From: Deltaproteobacteria bacterium
Lineage (GTDB): Bacteria > Desulfobacterota > Syntrophia > Syntrophales > UBA2210
Direction: 5' to 3'
DNA length: 11,999 nucleotides
NCBI GenBank assembly: GCA_016935935.1
Contig: JAFGPZ010000252.1
Location: forward strand, 1-11,999
In this document: in pieces, positions 1-6,224 of the stretch
Position numbering within the stretch: the first letter of the stretch is position 1
Layout of the letters: each line of letters starts with the position of its first letter
Made by a program: the position numbers and the translations under genes
The notes under the pieces: model-generated
What the model was told of the DNA's origin: nothing
The model's input: only the letters and a program-made list of their open reading frames with translations
Databases searched by the model: none

Positions 1-434
1 GGACTGAGGATTATCTTATCAATATTAAACCATGCCGCCGTCCTTATTATGCTGCCGAGATTACCGGGATCGGCAATCTTGTCTATGTAAAGCATCGTAT
101 CGGGAGCATCGGTCGAGAGACTATGAAAGACTGTTTCCTTAAGGTGGCAGATGGTCAACACCCCTTGAGGTGTCTCTTCCGTCGACATGTATTTCATATC
201 ACTCTCGGAACATTCGAATATGGGTATTTGATGGGGCAATATATTCCTAAGCGCTTCCGAAACGCCCCTGTTGATGATAATCTCTTTAATTACATACAGT
301 TCTGTCTCGATAGCCTCTCTGAAGGCATTGGAGCCTTCGCTTACAAAAGCCTTTTCCTCGCAACGGTATTTTTTATGACGCAGTTTCCTGACCCACATCT
401 TATGGTTTTTAGAAAGTGGCTCGTACGACTTCAT
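1..434 (-). CDS. TrmH/SpoU-family RNA 2'-O-methyltransferase, N-terminal part (cut by window edge)
   Basis: Translating the minus strand from the ATG at 434 gives 144 open codons that run off the window start. Residues about 5-100 resemble the SpoU substrate-binding domain: a basic stretch (KLRHKKYR), then a segment like 'FVSEGSNAFREA', then a conserved 'TPQGVLTIC' region. From about residue 118 the SpoU methylase fold begins with IADPGNLGSIIRTA, containing the family N-x-G-x-x-x-R motif, then AWFNIDKIILS. This family transfers a methyl group from S-adenosylmethionine to a ribose 2'-OH of rRNA or tRNA; many members make a knotted dimer. The C-terminal SAM-binding knot lies outside the window, so the RNA target and a symbol (rlmB, trmH, tsnR type) cannot be given. 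GGGAG sits 7 nt before the start. A good promoter lies about 75 nt upstream. Confidence 0.9.
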   Translation of the reverse strand, partial: MKSYEPLSKNHKMWVRKLRHKKYRCEEKAFVSEGSNAFREAIETELYVIKEIIINRGVSEALRNILPHQIPIFECSESDMKYMSTEETPQGVLTICHLKETVFHSLSTDAPDTMLYIDKIADPGNLGSIIRTAAWFNIDKIILS

Positions 435-510
435 TCTATTACTCCCAGGTTGCACATTATCAATCTTGGCGTCTTCGTAATAAGTGAAGCGGCCGTAGTT
501 TAACGTCTAT

Positions 511-539
511 AATATAATGACTTCTTACGGGGACGTCAA
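511..539 (-). promoter_or_regulatory. Sigma70-type promoter of the TrmH/SpoU gene
   Basis: On the minus strand TTGACG (539-534) and TATATT (516-511) are separated by exactly 17 bp. Each matches the consensus at five of six bases. The predicted start, near 504, gives a 5' leader of about 70 nt to the ATG at 434. I see no stable hairpin in that leader. Confidence 0.65.
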
Positions 540-630
540 ACATACTCAACAAGCTCTATTTTTTGACAATCATTTCACATAATGTCGTAGCGATTTTTTT
601 TATCTTTACGTACGTATGTGCCAGATGGTA

Positions 631-659
631 TTGACAAACTGTAAAGAATAATCTATGGT
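631..659 (+). promoter_or_regulatory. Sigma70-type promoter of the alaC leader
   Basis: A perfect TTGACA (631-636), a 17-bp spacer and TATGGT (654-659, four of six consensus bases) point to a transcription start near 666. A T-run (594-601) and the perfect palindrome TACGTACGTA (607-616) lie just upstream and could be an UP-like or operator element; that is speculation. No gene separates this promoter from alaC, so it is the probable alaC promoter. Confidence 0.6.
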
Positions 660-689
660 AATGCCGTGTATTCATACAGGGGTGGGTCA

Positions 690-761
690 GTGAAGGTGAC
701 AATATTTTTAAGCGCTGCTGCCGCTTGGATTTCAGTCCAGGCGGGAGGCTGCTTCGTTTAG
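690..761 (+). CDS. Alanine-rich leader peptide, 23 aa (attenuation control ORF)
   Basis: This short ORF starts with GTG (690-692) and ends with TAG (759-761). AGGGG (678-682) lies 7 nt before the GTG, a good ribosome binding site about 12 nt after the predicted transcription start. The peptide begins Met-Lys-Val-Thr-Ile-Phe-Leu-Ser, then has four consecutive alanines (GCT GCT GCC GCT, 714-725) followed by Trp; a fifth Ala (GCG) is at 741-743. A run of codons for one amino acid, placed against a pause hairpin upstream of the gene that makes that amino acid, is typical of attenuator leader peptides. No function of the peptide itself is implied. A second in-frame GTG at 696 is a possible alternative start. 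The minus-strand frame over the same DNA (556-777) has no supporting context. Confidence 0.6.
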   Translation: MKVTIFLSAAAAWISVQAGGCFV

Positions 762-781
762 AAGAAAAATGCAGCATCTAT

Positions 782-818
782 CGCCATGGGCTGACGATGG
801 CCGGCTCATGGCGTTTTT
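782..818 (+). terminator. Intrinsic terminator in the alaC leader (attenuator terminator)
   Basis: CGCCATG (782-788) pairs perfectly with CATGGCG (807-813), and GGC (789-791) pairs with GCC (800-802) inside it. TTTTT (814-818) follows directly. This is a strong rho-independent terminator on the + strand, before any full-size gene, so it should stop the leader transcript at about 150 nt unless the antiterminator helix (735-744 with 781-791) takes its 5' arm. Confidence 0.75.
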
Positions 819-824
819 AATGTT

Positions 825-858
825 AGCCTCGGGTCTGGTTGATCCGGGGCTTTTATTT
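825..858 (+). terminator. Second intrinsic terminator just before alaC
   Basis: Positions 825-835 pair with 841-851 (11 bp including two G-U wobbles) around a 5-nt loop (836-840), followed by TTTTATTT (851-858). It lies only 11 nt before the GGGG that precedes the alaC start region, and I see no promoter between it and alaC. alaC transcripts must therefore read through it. It may be a second regulated stop within the same attenuator; 796-806 can pair imperfectly with its 5' arm (825-835). Confidence 0.65.
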
Positions 859-889
859 AATATGTTACAGGGGATATATGGAGGATACA

Positions 890-2125
890 ATGACGAAAGG
901 GACTGATATTAGATTCGCACGACGGATGGAGGAGTTGCCTCCCTATCTGTTCGGTATGATAAACAAGATCAAAATTGAGAAACGCTTGAGCGGGGAAGAT
1001 GTGATTGATCTTGGCATGGGGAATCCAATAGATTCAACACCAGAAGCAGTGGTCAACAAACTCTGTGATGTTGTACAGAATCCCAAAAGTCACCGTTACC
1101 CTGTTGCAGAGGGTTTGAGAAATCTAAGGCGCGAGATAGGTAGATTTTACAAGAGAGATTACGGTATTACCCTTGACAGCAAATCCGAGGTGATCTGTAC
1201 AATCGGTTCCAAGGAGGGTATATCGCATATGTGCCTGGCAGTTATAGGGCCGGGAGATAACGTCCTCGTTCCGGCACCCGCATTCCCCATCCATATATAT
1301 GCCTCCATAATAGCCGGCGGGAATGTGATACGTATTCCCTTGGTTTCAGAAGATGAGTTTCTGAAACACATTGCCTTAATGTGCGAATCAATAATTCCTC
1401 TTCCCAAACTGCTTATGCTGAACTATCCTCATAATCCTACGGGTACGCTGGCATCTCGAGGATTTTTCAGTGAGATTGTCAGACTCGCCAAGAAGTATCA
1501 TTTTCTCGTTCTTCATGACTTTGCCTATGCAAAAATAACGTTCGATGGATATGAAGCCCCCAGTTTTCTTGAGACTCCCGGAGCCAGGGATGTAGGCATA
1601 GAATTCGGCTCCTTTTCAAAATCCTACAACATGGCAGGATGGCGTATCGGATACTGCGTCGGAAATTCACAACTTATCGGGGGTCTTGCAAAAATAAAAG
1701 GATATTATGATTATGGAATATTTTCTCCGGTTCAGATTGCCGGAATTGTGGCTTTGCAGGACTGTGATACCGACGTAAAAAAGCAGGTAGAGACATATCA
1801 ATTGAGAAGAGACATACTTTGCAATGGATTGGAACGAATGGGTTGGACAATTGATCGTCCCAAGGCGGGTATGTACGTTTGGGTAAAGATCCCCGAACCA
1901 TTTGACAAAATGGGATCGATGGATTTTGTTCTCTATCTTGCAAAGCACGCAAATGTTACCATGTCTCCCGGGATAGGCTTTGGAGAAGAGGGTGAGGGGT
2001 ACGTGCGCATTGCCCTTGTGGAAAATGAACACCGCATCAGGCAGGCCTTGAAACAGATGAGACGTGCACTTGCCGATCTTCGACTTCATGAAAAGGCAGA
2101 AGGACAAGCTGTTGCTTTTGTATAA
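890..2125 (+). CDS. alaC: Alanine transaminase AlaC (class I/II PLP aminotransferase)
   Basis: The enzyme should interconvert pyruvate plus glutamate and alanine plus 2-oxoglutarate in the cytoplasm. The 411-residue product matches my memory of E. coli AlaC (412 aa) along its length: 'ELPPYLF' near residue 15, 'GNP' at 44-46, 'TIGSKEGISH', 'HNPTG' with substrate-binding Asn182, 'VLHDFAYA' with Asp210, the PLP lysine Lys244 in SFSKSYNMAGWRIG, and carboxylate-binding Arg373 in YVRIAL. I chose the ATG at 890 because GGAGG lies 5 nt before it and the N-terminus then aligns with E. coli AlaC. An in-frame ATG at 878 and a TTG at 839 are open but weaker. The gene follows a leader with a probable alanine attenuator. 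It converges on lptG with a 4-bp gap. A related aspartate or LL-diaminopimelate aminotransferase activity is possible but less likely. Confidence 0.9.
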   Translation: MTKGTDIRFARRMEELPPYLFGMINKIKIEKRLSGEDVIDLGMGNPIDSTPEAVVNKLCDVVQNPKSHRYPVAEGLRNLRREIGRFYKRDYGITLDSKSEVICTIGSKEGISHMCLAVIGPGDNVLVPAPAFPIHIYASIIAGGNVIRIPLVSEDEFLKHIALMCESIIPLPKLLMLNYPHNPTGTLASRGFFSEIVRLAKKYHFLVLHDFAYAKITFDGYEAPSFLETPGARDVGIEFGSFSKSYNMAGWRIGYCVGNSQLIGGLAKIKGYYDYGIFSPVQIAGIVALQDCDTDVKKQVETYQLRRDILCNGLERMGWTIDRPKAGMYVWVKIPEPFDKMGSMDFVLYLAKHANVTMSPGIGFGEEGEGYVRIALVENEHRIRQALKQMRRALADLRLHEKAEGQAVAFV

Positions 2126-2139
2126 CCTGTCATGTCCTT
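2100..2139. repeat. 7-bp inverted repeat across the convergent alaC and lptG stops
   Basis: AAGGACA (2100-2106) and TGTCCTT (2133-2139) are perfect inverted copies around the two stop codons, with a 26-nt loop. There is no clear T-run on either side, so as a bidirectional terminator it is weak. It is the only symmetric structure I see between these convergent genes. Confidence 0.3.
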
Positions 2140-3212
2140 ATGCGGGTGAGGAGAACAATTGCCGCGATGCCGAATAATATGTTGGCAGCCCAGGCGGCAA
2201 GAAGCGGGGATATCGTTCCAGATCGGCCCAGTGAAAGGGCAAAGGCGAAGACTATCCAGTAAGAAAACCCGATTACAATACCCGCCCCAATACTCTGTGC
2301 CACGCCGCCACTGCGCTCTTGCCTGAGCAGTGAAAATGAAAATCCCAGGATAGACAGGATTACACACACAAGGGGGAAGGCGGTTTTACCATGCATGTCA
2401 GCAAGATATCGGGTTGCATCGTATCCTTCCGATTGTATTTTATTTATAAACTTCTTCAGATCCCAGTACCCCATTTCATCTGTATTTTTCTGTACAATCA
2501 TGAAATCGGAGGGTTCTTCGGGGAGGTCGATATCCATTGATTTTTGAAATGAGAGGTATGGGAAATCATCCTTCGGAAAGGTTGTAATAAGCGCTTCATG
2601 AGCTACCCATCTTCCATCCTTCCATTTTGCCGCCTTTGCATCGATCCGCGTCGTTAGATTCATGTTCTTGTCAAGATAGTTGATCCTTACTCCCCTCAGC
2701 GTTTCCGTTTCGGGATCGAAGATACTGAAATTGTAGATACCGTTCTGTCCGCGATACCATATCTGATTGTTCTTGAATGAGCCGAGCTTTTCTCTCTTCT
2801 GAACCTCGATTAGCTTAATGTATTTTGCCCTCTGGTTTGTATATGGCGTAATGAATTCACTCAGTAGGAAGGAAAAAGCGGAAACGACAAGGGAGCACAC
2901 GATAACCGGCAAGACTATTCGGTAAAGGCTCATGCCATTTGCCTTCATGGCAGTAATTTCGCTGTTTTTCGACAGCATACCAAAGGTGAGAAGAGATGCA
3001 AGGAGAATTCCCACAGGAATCATCTGAGACATTATTGTGGGGATGGTGAAGATAAAATAGGAAAATATCTGATAAAGGGTGGCATTATTACTCAGAAACA
3101 TTCGTATCCTCTCAAAAAAATCCACAATAAGATATAGACAAATGAGGGAGACGACGATCAAAAAGAAAAGCTTAGTAAACTCCCGAAGTATATAACGATC
3201 CAGTATGTTCAT
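2130..3212 (-). CDS. lptG: LPS export ABC transporter permease LptG
   Basis: LptG pairs with LptF in the inner membrane. Together with the LptB ATPase they pull lipopolysaccharide out of the membrane and push it onto the LptC-LptA bridge. The 360-residue protein has the family layout: TM1 (about 14-34), TM2 (50-80), the cytoplasmic coupling stretch SEITAMKANGMSLYRI (84-99), TM3 (100-120), a periplasmic beta-jellyroll domain (about 125-270), then TM4 (278-296), TM5 (308-328) and TM6 (335-356). Length is normal for the family. It starts 4 nt after the lptF stop on the same strand, so the two are co-transcribed. GGGGA lies 12 nt before the ATG, a rather long spacing; translational coupling to lptF would explain it. 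No lptB, lptC or lptA is in the window. Confidence 0.93.
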   Translation of the reverse strand: MNILDRYILREFTKLFFLIVVSLICLYLIVDFFERIRMFLSNNATLYQIFSYFIFTIPTIMSQMIPVGILLASLLTFGMLSKNSEITAMKANGMSLYRIVLPVIVCSLVVSAFSFLLSEFITPYTNQRAKYIKLIEVQKREKLGSFKNNQIWYRGQNGIYNFSIFDPETETLRGVRINYLDKNMNLTTRIDAKAAKWKDGRWVAHEALITTFPKDDFPYLSFQKSMDIDLPEEPSDFMIVQKNTDEMGYWDLKKFINKIQSEGYDATRYLADMHGKTAFPLVCVILSILGFSFSLLRQERSGGVAQSIGAGIVIGFSYWIVFAFALSLGRSGTISPLLAAWAANILFGIAAIVLLTRIRT

Positions 3213-3216
3213 TCTA

Positions 3217-4551
3217 TTATTTTCCCCACCTGATTTTAGCTTCTTTATACAGGTTCAGCATCTTTTTCTTTGTGACTGCTATTATAAATTTGCCCTTAGG
3301 CAGTGATTTAATCAAACGTGCCATCGTTGATCTGTTATAGAGCTCAGTGATGCTGTGCCTTGCCGGCAGCTTCTTTATATGGGTATTTTGGAATAGTGTC
3401 TTTCTTACACATGTGGAGACCATTCTTAGATGCAGATAGAGTGGTTTTTCCTGTCCCGCCATAATAAGGAGGTACACTCCCAGACTGCCAAGGATAATGT
3501 TCGGCGCCCATGCGCCCAAGATGGGAGATATTCTGCCCGTTTCTCCCAGGGCCTCACCGCTTAATTGAAGGACGTAATAGCTCATGACGAGAAAGATACC
3601 TGTGACGAACCCCCTGGATTTCCCCGACACATTCCGTGCGACGCCAAAAGGTATTGCCAGAAGACCGAAAACAATACATGAAAGCGGGATGGTAAATTTT
3701 TTGTTGAATTCGATGAGAATTTCTCTGATTGCAGCTTTTTCAGCACTGGCTTCTTTAATTTCCCCAGCCAGCTCGAAAAGGGACATTTCTTTGCTGTCTT
3801 TGGAAAGTGTCCCGTCACTCCCAGTCATTGATGAAGAGAGATCGAGAGTGATGTCGTAGGAACTGAAATCCATCTTTTTATAGGTCTTCATCGCAGGATC
3901 TACTGTATGGGTGCTGCCATTTTGTAATCTTAATGTGACAGATGCCGACTCCGATGACGAAACAAGATAACCCTTTTGGGCTATTATTGTAGTAGGTTGT
4001 TTGTCTATACTGTTGTCAAAGATAAAGACGCCCTCCATGAAATTTCCATGTACAGGAATATTTTCCGCATAGAGGATCATGTTTTTAAAATTGTCGTTGA
4101 AGACCTTTTCCTTGATTCCTATATTCGCTTTTTGTTTGGCTATATTCATTAGAAGATTCTTTGTGGCGAAATTGCCGTAGGGAACAAGAAAAAAGCCCGT
4201 AAGAGCTGTGACAATGAATGCCGCAAGTGACGCAATTCCTATGGGCAGAAGCATCTGGTAGAGACTTATTCCTGATGATTTGAAAATGGTAATTTCATGG
4301 TCCGACGAAAGCCTGCCGAGCCCGATCAGTATGGATATCAAAAGTGCTATTGGGATTGTAATAATCAGGAAAGACGGTATGAGATAAAGGATAAGACTCA
4401 TCACGTATGAAAACCCCACTCCCTTGTTTATCATGAGGTCCATCAACTGGAGTATTCGTCCCATGAGCAGGACGAAGGTAAATATAAAGAGGATCATGAA
4501 AAAGGGGACTGAAATCTCTTTCATGATATACCGGTTGATGATTGTATTCAT
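3217..4551 (-). CDS. lptF: LPS export ABC transporter permease LptF with a C-terminal basic tail
   Basis: LptF is the second permease of the LptB2FG lipopolysaccharide exporter. I chose the ATG at 4551, which gives 444 residues starting MNTIINRYIMKEI and aligns with E. coli LptF (MIIIRYLVRE). An upstream in-frame start would add 22 residues without matching the family, and no strong ribosome binding site supports any choice. TM1 is about 16-36, TM2 48-79, the coupling stretch HEITIFKSSGISLYQM 85-100, TM3 101-124. A periplasmic beta domain covers about 130-280, TM4-TM6 about 287-305, 313-331 and 345-364. Odd feature: about 78 extra residues (367-444), rich in Lys and Arg, follow the last TM helix. 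By family topology this tail faces the cytoplasm. E. coli LptF, as I recall it, ends soon after TM6. Confidence 0.9.
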   Translation of the reverse strand: MNTIINRYIMKEISVPFFMILFIFTFVLLMGRILQLMDLMINKGVGFSYVMSLILYLIPSFLIITIPIALLISILIGLGRLSSDHEITIFKSSGISLYQMLLPIGIASLAAFIVTALTGFFLVPYGNFATKNLLMNIAKQKANIGIKEKVFNDNFKNMILYAENIPVHGNFMEGVFIFDNSIDKQPTTIIAQKGYLVSSSESASVTLRLQNGSTHTVDPAMKTYKKMDFSSYDITLDLSSSMTGSDGTLSKDSKEMSLFELAGEIKEASAEKAAIREILIEFNKKFTIPLSCIVFGLLAIPFGVARNVSGKSRGFVTGIFLVMSYYVLQLSGEALGETGRISPILGAWAPNIILGSLGVYLLIMAGQEKPLYLHLRMVSTCVRKTLFQNTHIKKLPARHSITELYNRSTMARLIKSLPKGKFIIAVTKKKMLNLYKEAKIRWGK

Positions 4552-4667
4552 ATGGTTATTATTCGCATGACATCCTTTGATATACGTCTGTATAACAGCA
4601 AATCGCTCCAGGTTCAATATTTCTTGGATTGACCTTGTTTTTCAAATCTGTTACATGTTAACTTCCA

Positions 4668-4697
4668 TTGCCGTACCGGTCATATATTGCCTATATA
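4668..4697 (+). promoter_or_regulatory. Possible promoter of the PHP-lpxH-speB cluster
   Basis: TTGCCG (4668-4673), an 18-bp spacer and TATATA (4692-4697) lie in the AT-rich divergent region between lptF and the PHP gene. The -35 match is poor. An alternative + strand pair is TTGACC (4629-4634) with TACATG (4652-4657) at 17 bp. A weak minus-strand candidate for lptF has a TTGAAA box (4649-4644) about 17 bp from an AT-rich hexamer near 4621-4626. None is decisive. Confidence 0.3.
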
Positions 4698-4792
4698 TAA
4701 ATTCAACGGTAGGTTTTTGCGGTTCGCTCCGGGAGACACATTTACTTGCATAGGATATGTCAAATGTTGATACCGATTCTTGGGGAGTTTTT

Positions 4793-5449
4793 ATGATTGA
4801 CCTTCATACGCACTCAATATTCAGTGACGGTGAGCTGATACCGTCAGAACTTGTGAGAAGGGCAGAATTTGCCGGTTGCAGGGCAATTGCCATTACGGAT
4901 CATACCGACTACTCAAACTATGACCTTATCGTTCCAAGAATATTGAAAGTGTGTGAAAAAATTAATAAAGTGTCATCGATTTCCGCCATCCCAGGCGTTG
5001 AGCTGACCCATGTCAATCCGGTCCAAATATCAGAACTGGTGGAGGAAGTGAGGAAAATGGGCGCCAGGATCGTTGTCGTTCACGGCGAGACAATTGTTGA
5101 ACCAGTCATTCCGGGAACAAATCATGCCGCCATCCGGGCTTGCGTAGATATACTTGCCCATCCTGGTTTAATTTCTGAAGAAGATGCTCGGCTCGCAGTC
5201 GAGAATTCAGTCTTTCTGGAGGTATCAGCAAGGAAGGGACACAGTCTGACAAACGGGCACGTGGTACAAATGGCTCGGCAGACAGGGGCAAAAGTTGTGC
5301 TCAATACGGACAGCCATTCGCCCGCAGACCTTATTAATAAAGAATTTGCTCGCATGGTCGGGAAAGGGGCGGGGATGTCAGAAGGTGAGATTTCGAAAAT
5401 GTTTAAAAATTCGGACTATCTCGCCAGGAAAGCAAGCATTCTAAGATGA
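4793..5449 (+). CDS. PHP-domain metal-dependent phosphoesterase (histidinol-phosphatase-like)
   Basis: The 218-residue product is a compact single-domain PHP protein. All metal-site motifs are present: HTH (His5, His7) with Asp12 in FSDG, Asp36-His37 in ITDHTDY, Glu70 in GVELTH, His98 in HGE, His123 in AHPG, and the closing Asp173-x-His175 in NTDSH. It is therefore probably an active cytoplasmic phosphatase or phosphodiesterase. Members of this family include histidinol phosphatases and nucleotide phosphoesterases, and the substrate cannot be told from sequence. I chose the ATG at 4793, which has GGGGAG 5 nt before it. The ATG at 4757 has no properly spaced ribosome binding site and adds a non-conserved N-terminus. 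The stop overlaps the start of the LpxH-like gene (ATGA), which implies coupled translation. Confidence 0.85.
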   Translation: MIDLHTHSIFSDGELIPSELVRRAEFAGCRAIAITDHTDYSNYDLIVPRILKVCEKINKVSSISAIPGVELTHVNPVQISELVEEVRKMGARIVVVHGETIVEPVIPGTNHAAIRACVDILAHPGLISEEDARLAVENSVFLEVSARKGHSLTNGHVVQMARQTGAKVVLNTDSHSPADLINKEFARMVGKGAGMSEGEISKMFKNSDYLARKASILR

Positions 5450-6162
5450 AGTCCGTATTTTTATCCGATGCACATCTCTTTAACGAAGATGAGAATGGCT
5501 ACAAAAATCTCCTGGAATTCTTGAGTTCCATTGGCGACGATGTTGACGAGCTCTATATCGTAGGAGATTTCTTTGATTTCTGGTTTTGTGATTCAGACAG
5601 GGTATACCCCGGTTTCCGTGTGATGATCGACAGGTTACTGGAAATTAAGAATAAAGGTGTTGCAATTTCCCTCTTTGAAGGGAATCACGATTTTTTTCTT
5701 GAAGATTTTTTCTGCAGATACGGCATTGACGTTTACCCCGAAGATGCCACAATGAAGTTTGATGGAATGCGACTCTTTGTTGCCCATGGAGACACGGTTG
5801 ATACATCGAATAAACGTTATCTCTTATTGAGAAGGCTTTTGAGAAGCCGGGCATTTTATCACCTGCAGTCTATACTGCCCTGCCGTGCGCTCTGGAAAAT
5901 TGCCGAAATAACTTCAAAGATAAGCAAAGAACATCTTGCAGAACCTCCCGAAGGAATGGCCGATAAAATGGAGGCCTTTTCGCATGCTAAGTTTAAAGAT
6001 GGATTCGACGCAGTAATACTGGGGCACTGTCATCAGCCTCAGATAAAACAGGTTTTGGTGAAGGGAAGAATGAGAACATTCGTCACTCTGGGCGATTGGA
6101 TCAGTCACTTTTCTTATCTGCTGTATGATAATGGCGAATTTTCCATGAGGAATTATTCGTAG
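5446..6162 (+). CDS. lpxH: LpxH-like UDP-2,3-diacylglucosamine hydrolase (calcineurin-like phosphoesterase)
   Basis: LpxH cleaves UDP-2,3-diacylglucosamine to lipid X and UMP, the fourth step of lipid A synthesis, at the inner face of the membrane. The 238-residue product (E. coli LpxH is 240) carries the calcineurin-like metal motifs in order: Asp8-x-His10 in SDAHL, Asp41 in GDFFDFW, Asn80-His81 in EGNHDFF, His114 in AHGDT, and His194-x-His196 in GHCHQP. The middle insertion (about 120-170), with basic and aromatic residues (RYLLLRRLLRSRAFYHL), fits the membrane and acyl-chain binding region of LpxH. E. coli LpxH has GNRD where this has GNHD, so this may be a divergent branch such as LpxH2. 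The ATG overlaps the stop of the PHP gene. Nearby lptF/lptG support a lipid A role. No lpxI-type gene is seen here. Confidence 0.8.
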   Translation: MKSVFLSDAHLFNEDENGYKNLLEFLSSIGDDVDELYIVGDFFDFWFCDSDRVYPGFRVMIDRLLEIKNKGVAISLFEGNHDFFLEDFFCRYGIDVYPEDATMKFDGMRLFVAHGDTVDTSNKRYLLLRRLLRSRAFYHLQSILPCRALWKIAEITSKISKEHLAEPPEGMADKMEAFSHAKFKDGFDAVILGHCHQPQIKQVLVKGRMRTFVTLGDWISHFSYLLYDNGEFSMRNYS

Positions 6163-6186
6163 CCCCTTAAAATATATCATTAATTG

Positions 6187-6198
6187 TTTCTGCAGAAA
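6187..6198. promoter_or_regulatory. 12-bp perfect palindrome upstream of speB (possible operator)
   Basis: TTTCTGCAGAAA is its own reverse complement. It sits in the 62-bp gap before speB, between a weak -35-like TTAATT (6180-6185) and a good -10-like TATAAC (6202-6207), spaced 16 bp. That position suits a repressor site on an internal promoter. This is a positional inference only; a 12-bp AT-rich palindrome can occur by chance. Confidence 0.3.
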
Positions 6199-6224
6199 TT
6201 ATATAACAGAATGAGGTGAAATTG

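Larger units (their letters stand above)
666..860 (+). promoter_or_regulatory. Candidate alanine-responsive transcription attenuator leader of alaC
   Basis: The predicted RNA has mutually exclusive helices. Helix 1:2 pairs 721-729 with 736-744 (9 bp, one wobble, 6-nt loop); its 5' arm overlaps the Ala codons of the leader ORF. Helix 2:3 pairs 735-744 with 781-791 (10 bp, two wobbles, bulged A786). Helix 3:4 is the intrinsic terminator, 782-791 with 800-813. A small hairpin (748-755 with 761-775) fits between arms 2 and 3. By analogy with trp, his and leu attenuators, a ribosome stalled on Ala codons would cover arm 1, free arm 2 to pair with arm 3, and block the terminator, raising alaC when charged tRNA-Ala is scarce. 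The pairings are read from the sequence; the mechanism is inferred. No known riboswitch consensus was recognised. Confidence 0.6.

Noticed and set aside
123..503. Open frame of 126 codons on the + strand
   Set aside because: It is antisense to the TrmH/SpoU gene, whose minus-strand translation has clear family motifs. The + strand product resembles nothing and has no ribosome binding site.
563..583. TTGACA followed by CATAAT as a promoter
   Set aside because: The spacing is only 9 bp, and at 17 bp there is no -10-like hexamer.
556..777. Minus-strand frame of 73 codons
   Set aside because: It lies antisense to the alaC leader, has low-complexity basic sequence and no promoter or ribosome binding site of its own.
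666..860. Metabolite riboswitch upstream of alaC
   Set aside because: I compared by eye with SAM, SAH, cobalamin, glycine, lysine, ZTP, fluoride and c-di-GMP consensus cores and with the T-box motif. None fits; an AGCGCTGC string recalls the SAH class, but the rest does not. The leader ORF explains the structure better.
1667..2107. Minus-strand frames across alaC
   Set aside because: They are shadows of alaC, which is intact and strongly supported on the other strand.
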